Below, in pieces: positions 42,626-49,945 of a DNA stretch of 64,000 nucleotides. Source of the DNA: Allofournierella_A excrementavium (GTDB lineage: Bacteria; Bacillota; Clostridia; Oscillospirales; Ruminococcaceae); contig DWVE01000027.1 in assembly GCA_019120375.1 (NCBI GenBank), positions 198,604 through 262,603 of the forward strand, written 5' to 3'. Position numbers and translations under genes: made by a program. Below the pieces are notes generated by a model, which was not told the DNA's origin, made no database searches, and saw only the letters and a list, made by a program, of their open reading frames with translations. The stretch's first letter is position 1. Each line of letters begins with the position of its first letter.

Positions 42626-43353
42626 AGGGCGCTGCCCCCGGTGATGGGCAGGGTGACGCCGGTGATGAAGCCGGCCTCATCGCTCAGAAGGAACGCCATG
42701 GCGGGCACCACGTCCGCGGGGGTGGCGTTGCGGCCCATGGGGTTGGCCTCCGCGCTGGCCTGCACGATCAGGTCGCTGGTGTCGGCCAGGAACTTGGTCT
42801 CCATCATGCTGGGGGCCACGCAGTTCACCGTAACGCCGTAGGGGGCGTAGTCCGCCGCGAGGCTCTTGGCAAGGCCGCCCAGGGCGCTCTTGACCATGAT
42901 GTAGGCGGCGGTGTTCTTGGGGGGCAGGCCCAGCAGGTAGCTGGTGAGCATGAAGAGCACCCGGCCCTTCTTCGCCTTGGCCATGGCGGGCACAAAGGCC
43001 TTGCACAGCGCCACCGCGCTGCGCAGCTGCACGCTCATGTCCTTTTCAAAGCGCTCCTCGTCGAACTTCTTGAACTTGGTGTTCACCACCCGCAAGGCGG
43101 GCAGATGCACAAAGTGGGTGGGGGCGGGGCAGTTGGCCTGCACGTCGGCGATGAAGGTCTCCAGCGCCTTTTCGTTGGTCAGGTCCACGTCGTAGGTGCG
43201 GATGGAGCCGGGGTGCTCCTTGCACAACTCGGCAAGGCCCCCCAGGTCGCCCGCGCCCTGGGCGATGAACACATCCCCCGGCTGCCACAGGCGGCGGATG
43301 AGCGCGCAGCCCACGTCGCTGGACGCGCCGGTGATGAGATAAACGTTGCTCAT
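42622..43353 (-). CDS. Short-chain dehydrogenase/reductase
   Basis: 243 residues, classical SDR. NAD(P)-binding YLITGASSDVGCALIRRL, catalytic Ser138 (MLTSYLLG), Tyr151 and Lys155 (YIMVK). The usual NNAG motif reads HLPA (83-86), a deviation. NCVAPSMMETKF and an ending VTLPITGGSAL resemble FabG-type 3-oxoacyl-ACP reductases. In this operon it could reduce or oxidise an acyl group tethered to the small carrier protein. AAGGAGG precedes the ATG, ten bases after the MaoC stop. Confidence 0.88.
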   Translation of the reverse strand: MSNVYLITGASSDVGCALIRRLWQPGDVFIAQGAGDLGGLAELCKEHPGSIRTYDVDLTNEKALETFIADVQANCPAPTHFVHLPALRVVNTKFKKFDEERFEKDMSVQLRSAVALCKAFVPAMAKAKKGRVLFMLTSYLLGLPPKNTAAYIMVKSALGGLAKSLAADYAPYGVTVNCVAPSMMETKFLADTSDLIVQASAEANPMGRNATPADVVPAMAFLLSDEAGFITGVTLPITGGSAL

Positions 43354-43362
43354 ATGTCCTCC

Positions 43363-43779
43363 TTATTTCGCCACGCCGGCCTTGATGAGCCCGCGGGTGA
43401 CCTTCTGGCCGTTCTGGTTCTCGATGACCGCCTTGACGGTGATCTCGCCGAAGGTGTCGTTCACCTCGGTCACCTTGCCGGTGACGGTGAGGGTGTCGCC
43501 GATGAAAACGGGTTTGGCGAACTTGGCCTCCACGCTGTGGAGCAGGCAGTGCTCGCCGGGCAGGTAGACCCCCGCCAGGGTGGAGAAAAAGCTGGCGCCC
43601 AGCATGCCGTAGACCACCCGCCCGGGATAGCCCCGGCCGGCGGCGTAGTCCGCGTCCATGTGGATGGGGCTGTTATCGCCCGAAACGGCGTAAAAGGCGT
43701 CCATCATGGCCTCGGTCACGGTGACGGTGAAGCTCTCGGTCATGCCGGGGGTGATGTCGGCCAGAGTGTAGCTGTTCAT
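43363..43779 (-). CDS. MaoC-like (R)-specific hydratase
   Basis: 138 residues, single hotdog fold. The hydratase motif AVSGDNSPIHMDADYA keeps Asp35 and His40, the catalytic pair of (R)-specific enoyl-CoA/ACP hydratases, and is followed by GRVVYGMLGASFFSTL. Relatives add water to, or remove it from, a thioester-bound enoyl group. Its position between the acyl carrier protein and the SDR suggests an ACP-bound substrate. A 65-base gap separates it from the ACP gene. Confidence 0.88.
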   Translation of the reverse strand: MNSYTLADITPGMTESFTVTVTEAMMDAFYAVSGDNSPIHMDADYAAGRGYPGRVVYGMLGASFFSTLAGVYLPGEHCLLHSVEAKFAKPVFIGDTLTVTGKVTEVNDTFGEITVKAVIENQNGQKVTRGLIKAGVAK

Positions 43780-43844
43780 GGGTGCAAAACTCCTTTTTCT
43801 TCAAAAAAGGCCGGGCAGGTGCCCGGCCTTTTGGCTGCATAAGA

Positions 43845-44087
43845 TCAGGCGGTGAGCCGCTCGATCAGGTCCAGCAGATCGCCCACGTTCTCCAGCCCGC
43901 GCACGTCCTCCAGCTTGAACTTGAGGCCGAATTTCTTCTCCATGGCGGTGAGCAGGTTGATCTGCTCCAGGCTGTCCCAGTCCTCGATGTCGTCGGCGCA
44001 GGTCTCACGGGTGATGACCAGTTCCTCGTCGTCGAAGTTGTCGCGGAAAATCTCCTGCACGGCATCAAAAATGCTCTGCTTATCCAT
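43845..44087 (-). CDS. Acyl carrier protein
   Basis: 80 residues, acidic four-helix carrier protein. The phosphopantetheine site is WDSLEQINLL with Ser39. It is distinct from a housekeeping fatty-acid ACP in context, because no fatty-acid genes are nearby and it follows an FkbH-like gene by 22 bases. By analogy with FkbH systems it would carry a glyceryl or related hydroxyacyl thioester. AAAGGAGC precedes the ATG. Confidence 0.93.
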   Translation of the reverse strand: MDKQSIFDAVQEIFRDNFDDEELVITRETCADDIEDWDSLEQINLLTAMEKKFGLKFKLEDVRGLENVGDLLDLIERLTA

Positions 44088-44109
44088 TGTTTGAACGCTC
44101 CTTTTCGGG

Positions 44110-45888
44110 TCAGACCCGTTTGATCTCCATCACGCCGCACTGGGGCTGGTAGCCCTCGAAGCCGGTGAACTCGAAGGTGCAGTTGCCGGCCTCGTCCTCG
44201 GCGGTTTTTACAAAGCCGATTGTAGCATAAAAATCCTTCACAAGCAAGTTTTTGGCGGTGGGGTAGTAGTGGCCCACGATGGTCTTGACCCCCGCTTCGG
44301 CGGCGCGGCGCACCAGTTCGTCGAACATGGCGTGCTCCAGCCGGCGCTTGAAGGTGCGGCAGCTCATGATCCACAGGTCCATCTCCAGCACGTCGCCCTG
44401 CTTGTGGCCGATCATGGCGGTGACAAGGCCGTTGTCGCCGAACTTGTCCACCAGGCGGCCGTACTGGGTGATGTACTCGTCGTTGCCCAGCAGGCTCTCC
44501 ACCTCGGCGGCGGTGTAGCGGCGGGTGGTCAGGTTGAACTGGTTGGTCTTGTTGATGAGCTGGGTGATGCGCTCGGCGTGGGGCGCGTCGAAGGCCCCGA
44601 TCTCGCACACCATGTCAAGGCTCTTGAGGTAGTCGTCGTAGTTGCCGAAGCTCTGCTCCAGCTGAGCGCGCTGGGCGTTCTGCTTGTACATCTCGGCGCG
44701 CTTTTTGTCGTCCGCCGAGAGGGTGGTCACCTCAAAGTAACCCGCCCGGTCGATAGCGGCGATGTACTCCTCGGGGCAGGAAAGCTCCGGCACCGTGACC
44801 ATGGGCAGCTCCCGGCGCACGATCTCCCGCTCGGCGGGGTTGTCGTCCACAAAGACGAAGCTCTCCGGCAGGATGTTGATTTCCTTGGCCATGGCGGCGA
44901 TGTTCAGGTGCTTGGGGTCCCAGTTGGCCTTGAAGCAGAGGAAGTCGTCCGCTTTCAAAACGCTGTCCGCCCGCTCGAAGCCGGTGCGGGCGATGGACTC
45001 CTCGTTCTTGCTGCACACGTTCAGCAGAATGCCCAGCTTGCCCAGGGCTTTCAGGTAGCCCTGGAACTCGGCGTAGGCCATGCCGGCGGGGGTCTCGCTG
45101 CCCATCACGATGCCCTCGGCGCCGTCGTCGCCGATGATGCCGCCCCAGAGGGTGTTGTCCAGGTCCAGCGCCAGGGCCTTCTTGTTCTTGCCCAAGAGGC
45201 TCTTGATGATGTTGGCCACGCTCTGGCACAGGTAGGGCAGGCACTCCAGGCTCACCGCGTACTTGTAGGCATACCAGGCGGTGGGGTCGCTGAAGCGGTC
45301 CATGCCGTAAAGCGCCTGCAGATAGGCCAGGTCGTTGATGTAAAGGTTCGGGGTGGCCTCGGCCAGGGCGGCCAGCTTCTCGTTCAGCTTGCGCACAAAG
45401 CGCACCCGGCCGTGGACGTCCACGCCCTCCCGGTTGCCCATCACCCGGTAGAGGGGCAGATCGAAGTTGTTGAGCACCACCGGGCAGCCGAAGCCCAGCG
45501 CCGCCTTGGCTGCCTGCTCGAAGCGGGCGAATTCCGCGTTCAGCTTCTCCTCGCAGGCCGCGGCGTCGTCCTCGGCCTCGGGCCAGAGCTTGATGTTGCG
45601 CTGGCTGGTGTGGATGAAGATGAAGTCGGGCGCGAAGGCTTTCAGCGCCCCGTCGTCAAACACCAGATTCTCGAAGAACAGGGAATAGCCGCCCTCGTAG
45701 AATTCCGGCTGGATGCCGTTGGCCAGCAAGAACAGCTCCAGGATGTTCTTGATCTCGCCGATGGTGCTGCCGCTCATCAGGGCCACTTTTTTGGGGATGA
45801 GGCCCGGCTTTTGCAAAAGTTCGCGCTTGATGCGCCGCTTCTGCTGCAAGACCAGGGCGGGGTCGAAATCACTGCGTAAAAGGTCCAC
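44110..45888 (-). CDS. FkbH-like HAD-superfamily protein (glyceryl-ACP-forming type)
   Basis: 592 residues from a GTG at 45888 with GGAGG upstream. N-terminal SGNH-like part (about 34-230), central HAD subfamily IIIC domain with ALDLDNTLWGGIIGDDG (Asp242, Asp244), LLNVCSKNEES (Cys292) and VFVDDNPAERE (348-355), and a C-terminal GNAT-like part (about 440-592). FkbH enzymes dephosphorylate 1,3-bisphosphoglycerate and load the glyceryl unit on a carrier protein. The adjacent ACP supports that role. In characterised members a cysteine holds the glyceryl group, and Cys292 is my candidate by position. First gene of the operon. Confidence 0.88.
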   Translation of the reverse strand: MDLLRSDFDPALVLQQKRRIKRELLQKPGLIPKKVALMSGSTIGEIKNILELFLLANGIQPEFYEGGYSLFFENLVFDDGALKAFAPDFIFIHTSQRNIKLWPEAEDDAAACEEKLNAEFARFEQAAKAALGFGCPVVLNNFDLPLYRVMGNREGVDVHGRVRFVRKLNEKLAALAEATPNLYINDLAYLQALYGMDRFSDPTAWYAYKYAVSLECLPYLCQSVANIIKSLLGKNKKALALDLDNTLWGGIIGDDGAEGIVMGSETPAGMAYAEFQGYLKALGKLGILLNVCSKNEESIARTGFERADSVLKADDFLCFKANWDPKHLNIAAMAKEINILPESFVFVDDNPAEREIVRRELPMVTVPELSCPEEYIAAIDRAGYFEVTTLSADDKKRAEMYKQNAQRAQLEQSFGNYDDYLKSLDMVCEIGAFDAPHAERITQLINKTNQFNLTTRRYTAAEVESLLGNDEYITQYGRLVDKFGDNGLVTAMIGHKQGDVLEMDLWIMSCRTFKRRLEHAMFDELVRRAAEAGVKTIVGHYYPTAKNLLVKDFYATIGFVKTAEDEAGNCTFEFTGFEGYQPQCGVMEIKRV

Positions 45889-45926
45889 GGTGACGCCTCC
45901 GTTTGTTTACAAATTTTTACAAAATC

Positions 45927-45955
45927 ATTGTACCATAGCCCCCGTACAAAAGCAA
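45927..45955 (-). promoter_or_regulatory. Promoter of the FkbH-ACP operon
   Basis: Minus-strand TTGCTT (45950-45955) and TACAAT (45927-45932), 17 bases apart, with TGG directly before the -10 (extended -10). The short leader contains a direct repeat of TTTGTAAA (about 45907-45925). Confidence 0.65.
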
Positions 45956-46009
45956 CCGAGAAAGGGGCGCGCATCCCCCGAAAAGGGCGGCGGGGCCGCA
46001 GCCCCGCCG

Positions 46010-46309
46010 TCAGGCGCCAAAGTCCTCCAGCAGCCGGTCCAGCCGCTCTTCGCTCTCCACCGGGATGCCTTTTTGCAGGGCGGCCACGTCGCTCTCGGGC
46101 AGCAGATGGGTGTAGACGTCGTAGACCCGCAGCGGCTCGCCGCCCTCCGCGGCGAACACCGCCAGCCTGCCGCCGTGGTCCTTCAAAATGTAAGGCGCGG
46201 CCGCGGCGCTCTCCGGGCCGGTGCGGGCGGGCCGGACCATCCAGAAAAGGCTCAGCCCCAGGCTCAAAGCGCACACCGCCGCCAGCAGCGACACCCAGAC
46301 TTTGGTCAT
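46010..46309 (-). CDS. Small membrane protein with BofC-C-like domain
   Basis: 99 residues. The ATG at 46309 follows AAGGGGGT at seven bases. A TTG six bases earlier is possible. One N-terminal helix (about 5-25) is followed by an extracytoplasmic domain: YILKDHGGRLAVFAAEGGEP, VYDVYTHLLPESDV, ALQKGIPVESEERLDRLLED. This pattern matches the BofC C-terminal domain, known from forespore proteins that inhibit sigma-K processing, and also found alone in many clostridial proteins. Only that domain is present, so a BofC role should not be assumed. Single gene, divergent from the penicillin-binding protein. Confidence 0.7.
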   Translation of the reverse strand: MTKVWVSLLAAVCALSLGLSLFWMVRPARTGPESAAAAPYILKDHGGRLAVFAAEGGEPLRVYDVYTHLLPESDVAALQKGIPVESEERLDRLLEDFGA

Positions 46310-46402
46310 TGGCAAGACCCCCTTTCACGGCCAGTATTGACCCGGTGCGGCGGGTTCATACAATTTTCAATGGGATTTCACTGTACTTGGCGGGGTGGGT
46401 TG

Positions 46403-46411
46403 TGGTATAAT
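46403..46411 (+). promoter_or_regulatory. Extended -10 promoter of the penicillin-binding protein gene
   Basis: TGG followed by a perfect TATAAT (46406-46411). No good -35 was found. The expected start of transcription (about 46418) falls on the ATG of a 35-codon ORF. Confidence 0.65.
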
Positions 46412-46417
46412 ACCAAC

Positions 46418-46525
46418 ATGGCGGTCCGCGGCCGTCTGTTTTCGTTTGCGCGAAAACACAGGCGGCGGGCGGTTTTCGCCACAGTACATCCAACGAATTT
46501 TCCGCAAAGGAGGCGGTCCTCATAG
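46418..46525 (+). CDS. Possible leaderless 35-residue upstream ORF
   Basis: An ATG lies seven bases after the -10 box, so the transcript may start on it. The ORF encodes a very basic peptide (MAVRGRLFSFARKHRRRAVF at its start, ending QRRRSS) and stops at TAG 46523-46525. That stop overlaps the ATA start proposed for the penicillin-binding protein, and the AAAGGAGG site for the latter lies inside this ORF. It may serve translational coupling rather than make a functional peptide. Chance is possible. Confidence 0.35.
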   Translation: MAVRGRLFSFARKHRRRAVFATVHPTNFPQRRRSS

Positions 46526-49221
46526 ACTCCAACGAGCATCGCAGCATCCGGCGGCCCGACGGCTCCGGCACCTCCGGCGCCCACAGCGCCGGCTCCGCCG
46601 GTTCCAGCCAGGGCCGGAAACTCAACCGCGCCGGCACGCCCCACACCGGCAGCGCGTCCCACGCGTCCGGCAGTGCCCACGCCCCGTCTCACTCCAGTGA
46701 GTCCCACGCCGGCGCCGCCCGCAGCGGCGCGGCTTCCGGCGCGCGGAGCAGCGCGCCCCGCGGCACTTCCCGCACCGGCAGCGCCAAGAACGGGCCTTCC
46801 CGCATCTCCTCTTCGCCCCGGCGCTCTTCGCGCCCGGCGGGCCAGGAGCCGGGGGAGGGCAGCGGTTCCCACGGGCCCCGCGGCAAGAAGCAGTCCAAAG
46901 GCATGCGCATCTTCAAGGGCTTCATGAAGTTCGTGGCCGCCTGCATCTGCCTGGGCGTGATGGTGGGCAGCGTGCTGGCCGTTCTGCTGAGCCTCTACGC
47001 CGTGGAGATCACCGCCAACGACGCCGAGCTGCTGGACCTGACCAACCTGGAGCTGGCCCAGACCAGCCAGCTGCTGGCGCGGGACCACGACACCGGCGAG
47101 TGGGTGGTCACCGAGGAATGGCACGACAGCAACGACCGCGAGTGGGTCGACCTGCAGGAGATCGAGTCCAACCCCTATCTCAAGTGGGCCTTCATCTGCG
47201 TGGAGGACAAGGACTTCTATGAGCACAGCGGCGTGAACTTCAAGCGCACCTTTGCCGCCGGCGTCAACTATATCGCCACCAAGCTGGGCTTCCCCATCTA
47301 CGACAGCATGCAGGGCGCTTCCACCCTGGACCAGCAGCTCATCAAGAACATTTTGGGCGACGACGACGTCTCGGTGGACCGCAAGCTGCGCGAGATTTTC
47401 CGCGCCCTGGGCCTGGACAAGCGCTACGACAAGGACACCATCCTGGAGGCGTATCTCAACACGGTGAGCCTGTCCGGCTCCATCGCCGGCGTCAAGGCGG
47501 GCGCGTCCAACTATTTCGGCCTTGAAAACCTGGCCGAGCTGTCCCCGGCACAGTGCGCCAGCATCGCGGCCATCACCAAGAACCCCACCGGCTATAACCC
47601 CTACACCAATCCCGAGCAGCATCTGCAGCGCCGCAACTGGATCCTGCAGCTGATGTACGAGCAGGGCAAGCTGACCGAGTCGGAATACAACGACGCGGTG
47701 GCCAGCCCCCTGGTGCTGGCGGAGGAGAAGGAGGCCGAGGTCATCACCACCTCCTCCAACAACTCCTACTTTGCCGACGCGGTCTACAAGATGCTGCAGC
47801 GGCAGCTGCAGGACGAGCTTGGCTACACCGCCTCCGAGGCCCACAACCTCATCTACAACGGCGGCCTGCGCATCTACACCACCATGGACCCCTACATCCA
47901 GGAGGAAATGGAGAAGATCATGCTCAATGCCGACGACGCCATCCCGGCGCTGTGGCATGAGGAGGAGATCCTCCAGAGCCAGGTGCCCGACCCGTCCCAG
48001 CTGGAGAACATCGTGGTGAACGACGACGGCACCTACAAGACCGGCACCAACAAGCAGGGCGAGCCGGTGTACTACTACAACGCCCGCACCCAGGCGGCCA
48101 TGCTCACCATGGATTATTCCGGCCAGGTGCTGGCGCTGGTGGGCGGCCTTGGCGAAAAGACCACCGACCTGGGCCTGAACCGCGCGGTGGGCCCGGAGTA
48201 CGGCGGCACCCAGCGTTCGGTGGGTTCCACCATGAAGCCGCTGGCGGCCTATTCTTTGGGCATCGACTCCGGCCTCATCAACTACTCCACCGCTCTGCCC
48301 GACATGGGCGTGGGCAAGATCGTCAAGGAAAACCTGCGTTCTTCCTACCCCCAGTACGGCTCCAAAATGTTTGAGAACGACGCCCCCGAGGTGCTGGCAA
48401 ACCCCGACATCTGGCAGGACTGGCCCTCCAACTATGAAAAAACCTACGAACCGGGCCTGATCACCGTGAACACCGCCATCGCCAAATCCAAGAACACCAT
48501 CGCGGTGCAGGTGGGCCAGCGCGTGGGCAAGGACTATATGTACAGCTTCGCCCACGACACCCTGGGCATGACCCACCTCACCGAGGCGGACGCCGACTAC
48601 GCCCCCATGGTGCTGGGCAGCCTTTCCAAGGGCATCAGCCTGATGGAGCTCACCGCCGCTTACCAGATGTTCGGCAATGGCGGCGAGTATGTGACCCCCC
48701 ACCTGTACACCATCGTGGAGAACGCCGTCACCGGCGAGGTCATTCTGGACAACACCGTCAACGTGGTGCACACCCAGGCCATCAAGCCCAGCACCGCCAT
48801 GATCATGAACCGGCTGCTTCAGGGCGTTCTGGCTCCCGGCGGCACCGCCGGCAGCGCCATCCACCCCGAGGGTGAGATGGAGGCCGCCGCCAAGACCGGT
48901 ACCACCACCGACAACCACGACTTCACCTTTGTGGGCCTGACCCCCTACTATGTCACCGGTGTGTGGTGGGGCTACGACCAGCCCTACGACTTCACCGACG
49001 TGAAGAGGGGCCAGAACGCCAACCCCATCCGCTATGCGTGGAAGGAACTCATGGACACCATCCAGGCCGACCTGGAGACCAAGAACTTCCCGGTGAGCGA
49101 CGACGTGCAGACGGCGCGCTTTTGCGCGGAGAGCGGCGAACTGGCCGTGAACTGCCCCAACACGGCAGTGGGCTACTACACCGCCGACAACATGCCCGGC
49201 TACTGCACCCTGCATCCCTGA
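46522..49221 (+). CDS. Class A penicillin-binding protein (PBP1A-like)
   Basis: 899 residues if begun at ATA 46522, which sits eight bases after AAAGGAGG (46506-46513). The first in-frame ATG is 46903 (772 residues), with no convincing site. The added 127 residues are a Ser/Gly/Ala/His/Arg-rich cytoplasmic tail without stops. Then a membrane helix (about 132-155), a GT51 glycosyltransferase (VEDKDFYEHSGV, GASTLDQQLIKNIL) and a transpeptidase with GSTMKPLAAY (Ser569, Lys572), an S-K-N motif in AKSKNTIAV, and AAKTGTTTDN. It polymerises and cross-links peptidoglycan. Single gene between promoter and terminator. Family certain, start unusual. Confidence 0.9.
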   Translation: MDSNEHRSIRRPDGSGTSGAHSAGSAGSSQGRKLNRAGTPHTGSASHASGSAHAPSHSSESHAGAARSGAASGARSSAPRGTSRTGSAKNGPSRISSSPRRSSRPAGQEPGEGSGSHGPRGKKQSKGMRIFKGFMKFVAACICLGVMVGSVLAVLLSLYAVEITANDAELLDLTNLELAQTSQLLARDHDTGEWVVTEEWHDSNDREWVDLQEIESNPYLKWAFICVEDKDFYEHSGVNFKRTFAAGVNYIATKLGFPIYDSMQGASTLDQQLIKNILGDDDVSVDRKLREIFRALGLDKRYDKDTILEAYLNTVSLSGSIAGVKAGASNYFGLENLAELSPAQCASIAAITKNPTGYNPYTNPEQHLQRRNWILQLMYEQGKLTESEYNDAVASPLVLAEEKEAEVITTSSNNSYFADAVYKMLQRQLQDELGYTASEAHNLIYNGGLRIYTTMDPYIQEEMEKIMLNADDAIPALWHEEEILQSQVPDPSQLENIVVNDDGTYKTGTNKQGEPVYYYNARTQAAMLTMDYSGQVLALVGGLGEKTTDLGLNRAVGPEYGGTQRSVGSTMKPLAAYSLGIDSGLINYSTALPDMGVGKIVKENLRSSYPQYGSKMFENDAPEVLANPDIWQDWPSNYEKTYEPGLITVNTAIAKSKNTIAVQVGQRVGKDYMYSFAHDTLGMTHLTEADADYAPMVLGSLSKGISLMELTAAYQMFGNGGEYVTPHLYTIVENAVTGEVILDNTVNVVHTQAIKPSTAMIMNRLLQGVLAPGGTAGSAIHPEGEMEAAAKTGTTTDNHDFTFVGLTPYYVTGVWWGYDQPYDFTDVKRGQNANPIRYAWKELMDTIQADLETKNFPVSDDVQTARFCAESGELAVNCPNTAVGYYTADNMPGYCTLHP

Positions 49222-49232
49222 TACGAACCGGC

Positions 49233-49275
49233 AAGGGCCCCTTCTGTGCGCGCTGAGCGCACAGAAGGGGCCCTT
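49233..49275 (+). terminator. Terminator after the penicillin-binding protein gene
   Basis: A perfect 19-bp stem, 49233-49251 with 49257-49275, loop GCTGA, ending in a short T-rich stretch. Confidence 0.9.
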
Positions 49276-49359
49276 TGTGTATTGTGTGCAAACGAAATGC
49301 GCCAGAGGGGCCCAAACTGCTCCATTTGACGAAAATCGCGCCGCGGCCGCACCTGCCCC

Positions 49360-49389
49360 TTGCACTTTGGCGTGGCAAAGTGGTATAGT
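49360..49389 (+). promoter_or_regulatory. Promoter of the aspartate-family operon with an internal operator-like repeat
   Basis: TTGCAC (49360-49365) and TATAGT (49384-49389) with an 18-base spacer and TGG before the -10. Between them CACTTTG (49363-49369) and CAAAGTG (49376-49382) form a perfect inverted repeat, placed to compete with RNA polymerase. Confidence 0.65.
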
Positions 49390-49471
49390 ATAAACATTGT
49401 AGCATCTTTGGACACAAATGTGCTTTCATCGAGTACAATCGCGCCCTTTGCGGGGGATTTGGAGGAAGAGT

Positions 49472-49897
49472 ATGGAACGTCGTTTTCTGCTGGTGGACGC
49501 AAGCGTGCTGCCGGACGTTTTCATCAAGGTGCTCAAGGCCAAGGAACTGCTGGCCAGCGGCGCGGTGCGCAACATCTCGTCGGCTGTGCGGCAGGCGGGG
49601 CTGTCCCGCAGCGCCTTCTATAAATACAAGGACTGCGTGTTCGACGCCCGCAACAGCCGCAAGGTCATCACCGTGCTGGCCACCCTGCTGGACGAGACCG
49701 GCGCGCTGCAGGCGCTGCTGGCGGGCATCAGCGCGGCGGGGGGCAGCGTGGTCACCATCAACCAGTCCACGCCGGAGAGCGGCGCGGCCCAGGTGGCGGT
49801 GAGCGTGCGCACCGACACCATGCAGATGAGCGTGGAGGAAATGCTCCAGAAGCTGCGCCGTCAGCGCACCGTGGTGGAGATCCGCCAGGGCGTGTGA
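49472..49897 (+). CDS. ACT domain protein (PheB/UPF0735-like)
   Basis: 141 residues from an ATG at 49472 with TTGGAGGAAGAG upstream. An N-terminal helix-turn-helix-like part (ISSAVRQAGLSRSAFYKYKD) precedes a C-terminal ACT domain (about 65-140, VLATLLDETGALQALLAGIS), the arrangement of the UPF0735/PheB family. ACT domains bind amino acids and regulate their synthesis. It is the first gene before hom-thrB-lysC, with hom starting 48 bases on, so it is a candidate sensor for threonine, methionine or lysine in this operon. Confidence 0.85.
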   Translation: MERRFLLVDASVLPDVFIKVLKAKELLASGAVRNISSAVRQAGLSRSAFYKYKDCVFDARNSRKVITVLATLLDETGALQALLAGISAAGGSVVTINQSTPESGAAQVAVSVRTDTMQMSVEEMLQKLRRQRTVVEIRQGV

Positions 49898-49945
49898 CGC
49901 GGGCGCACAAAGTCAGCATTGAAGAGGAAAGGAACGAAGGGACCT

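Noticed and set aside
46903..49221. Start of the penicillin-binding protein at the first ATG (46903)
   Set aside because: There is no proper ribosome site before it, and the frame is open with a biased tail back to an ideal SD at 46506. I kept it only as the alternative.
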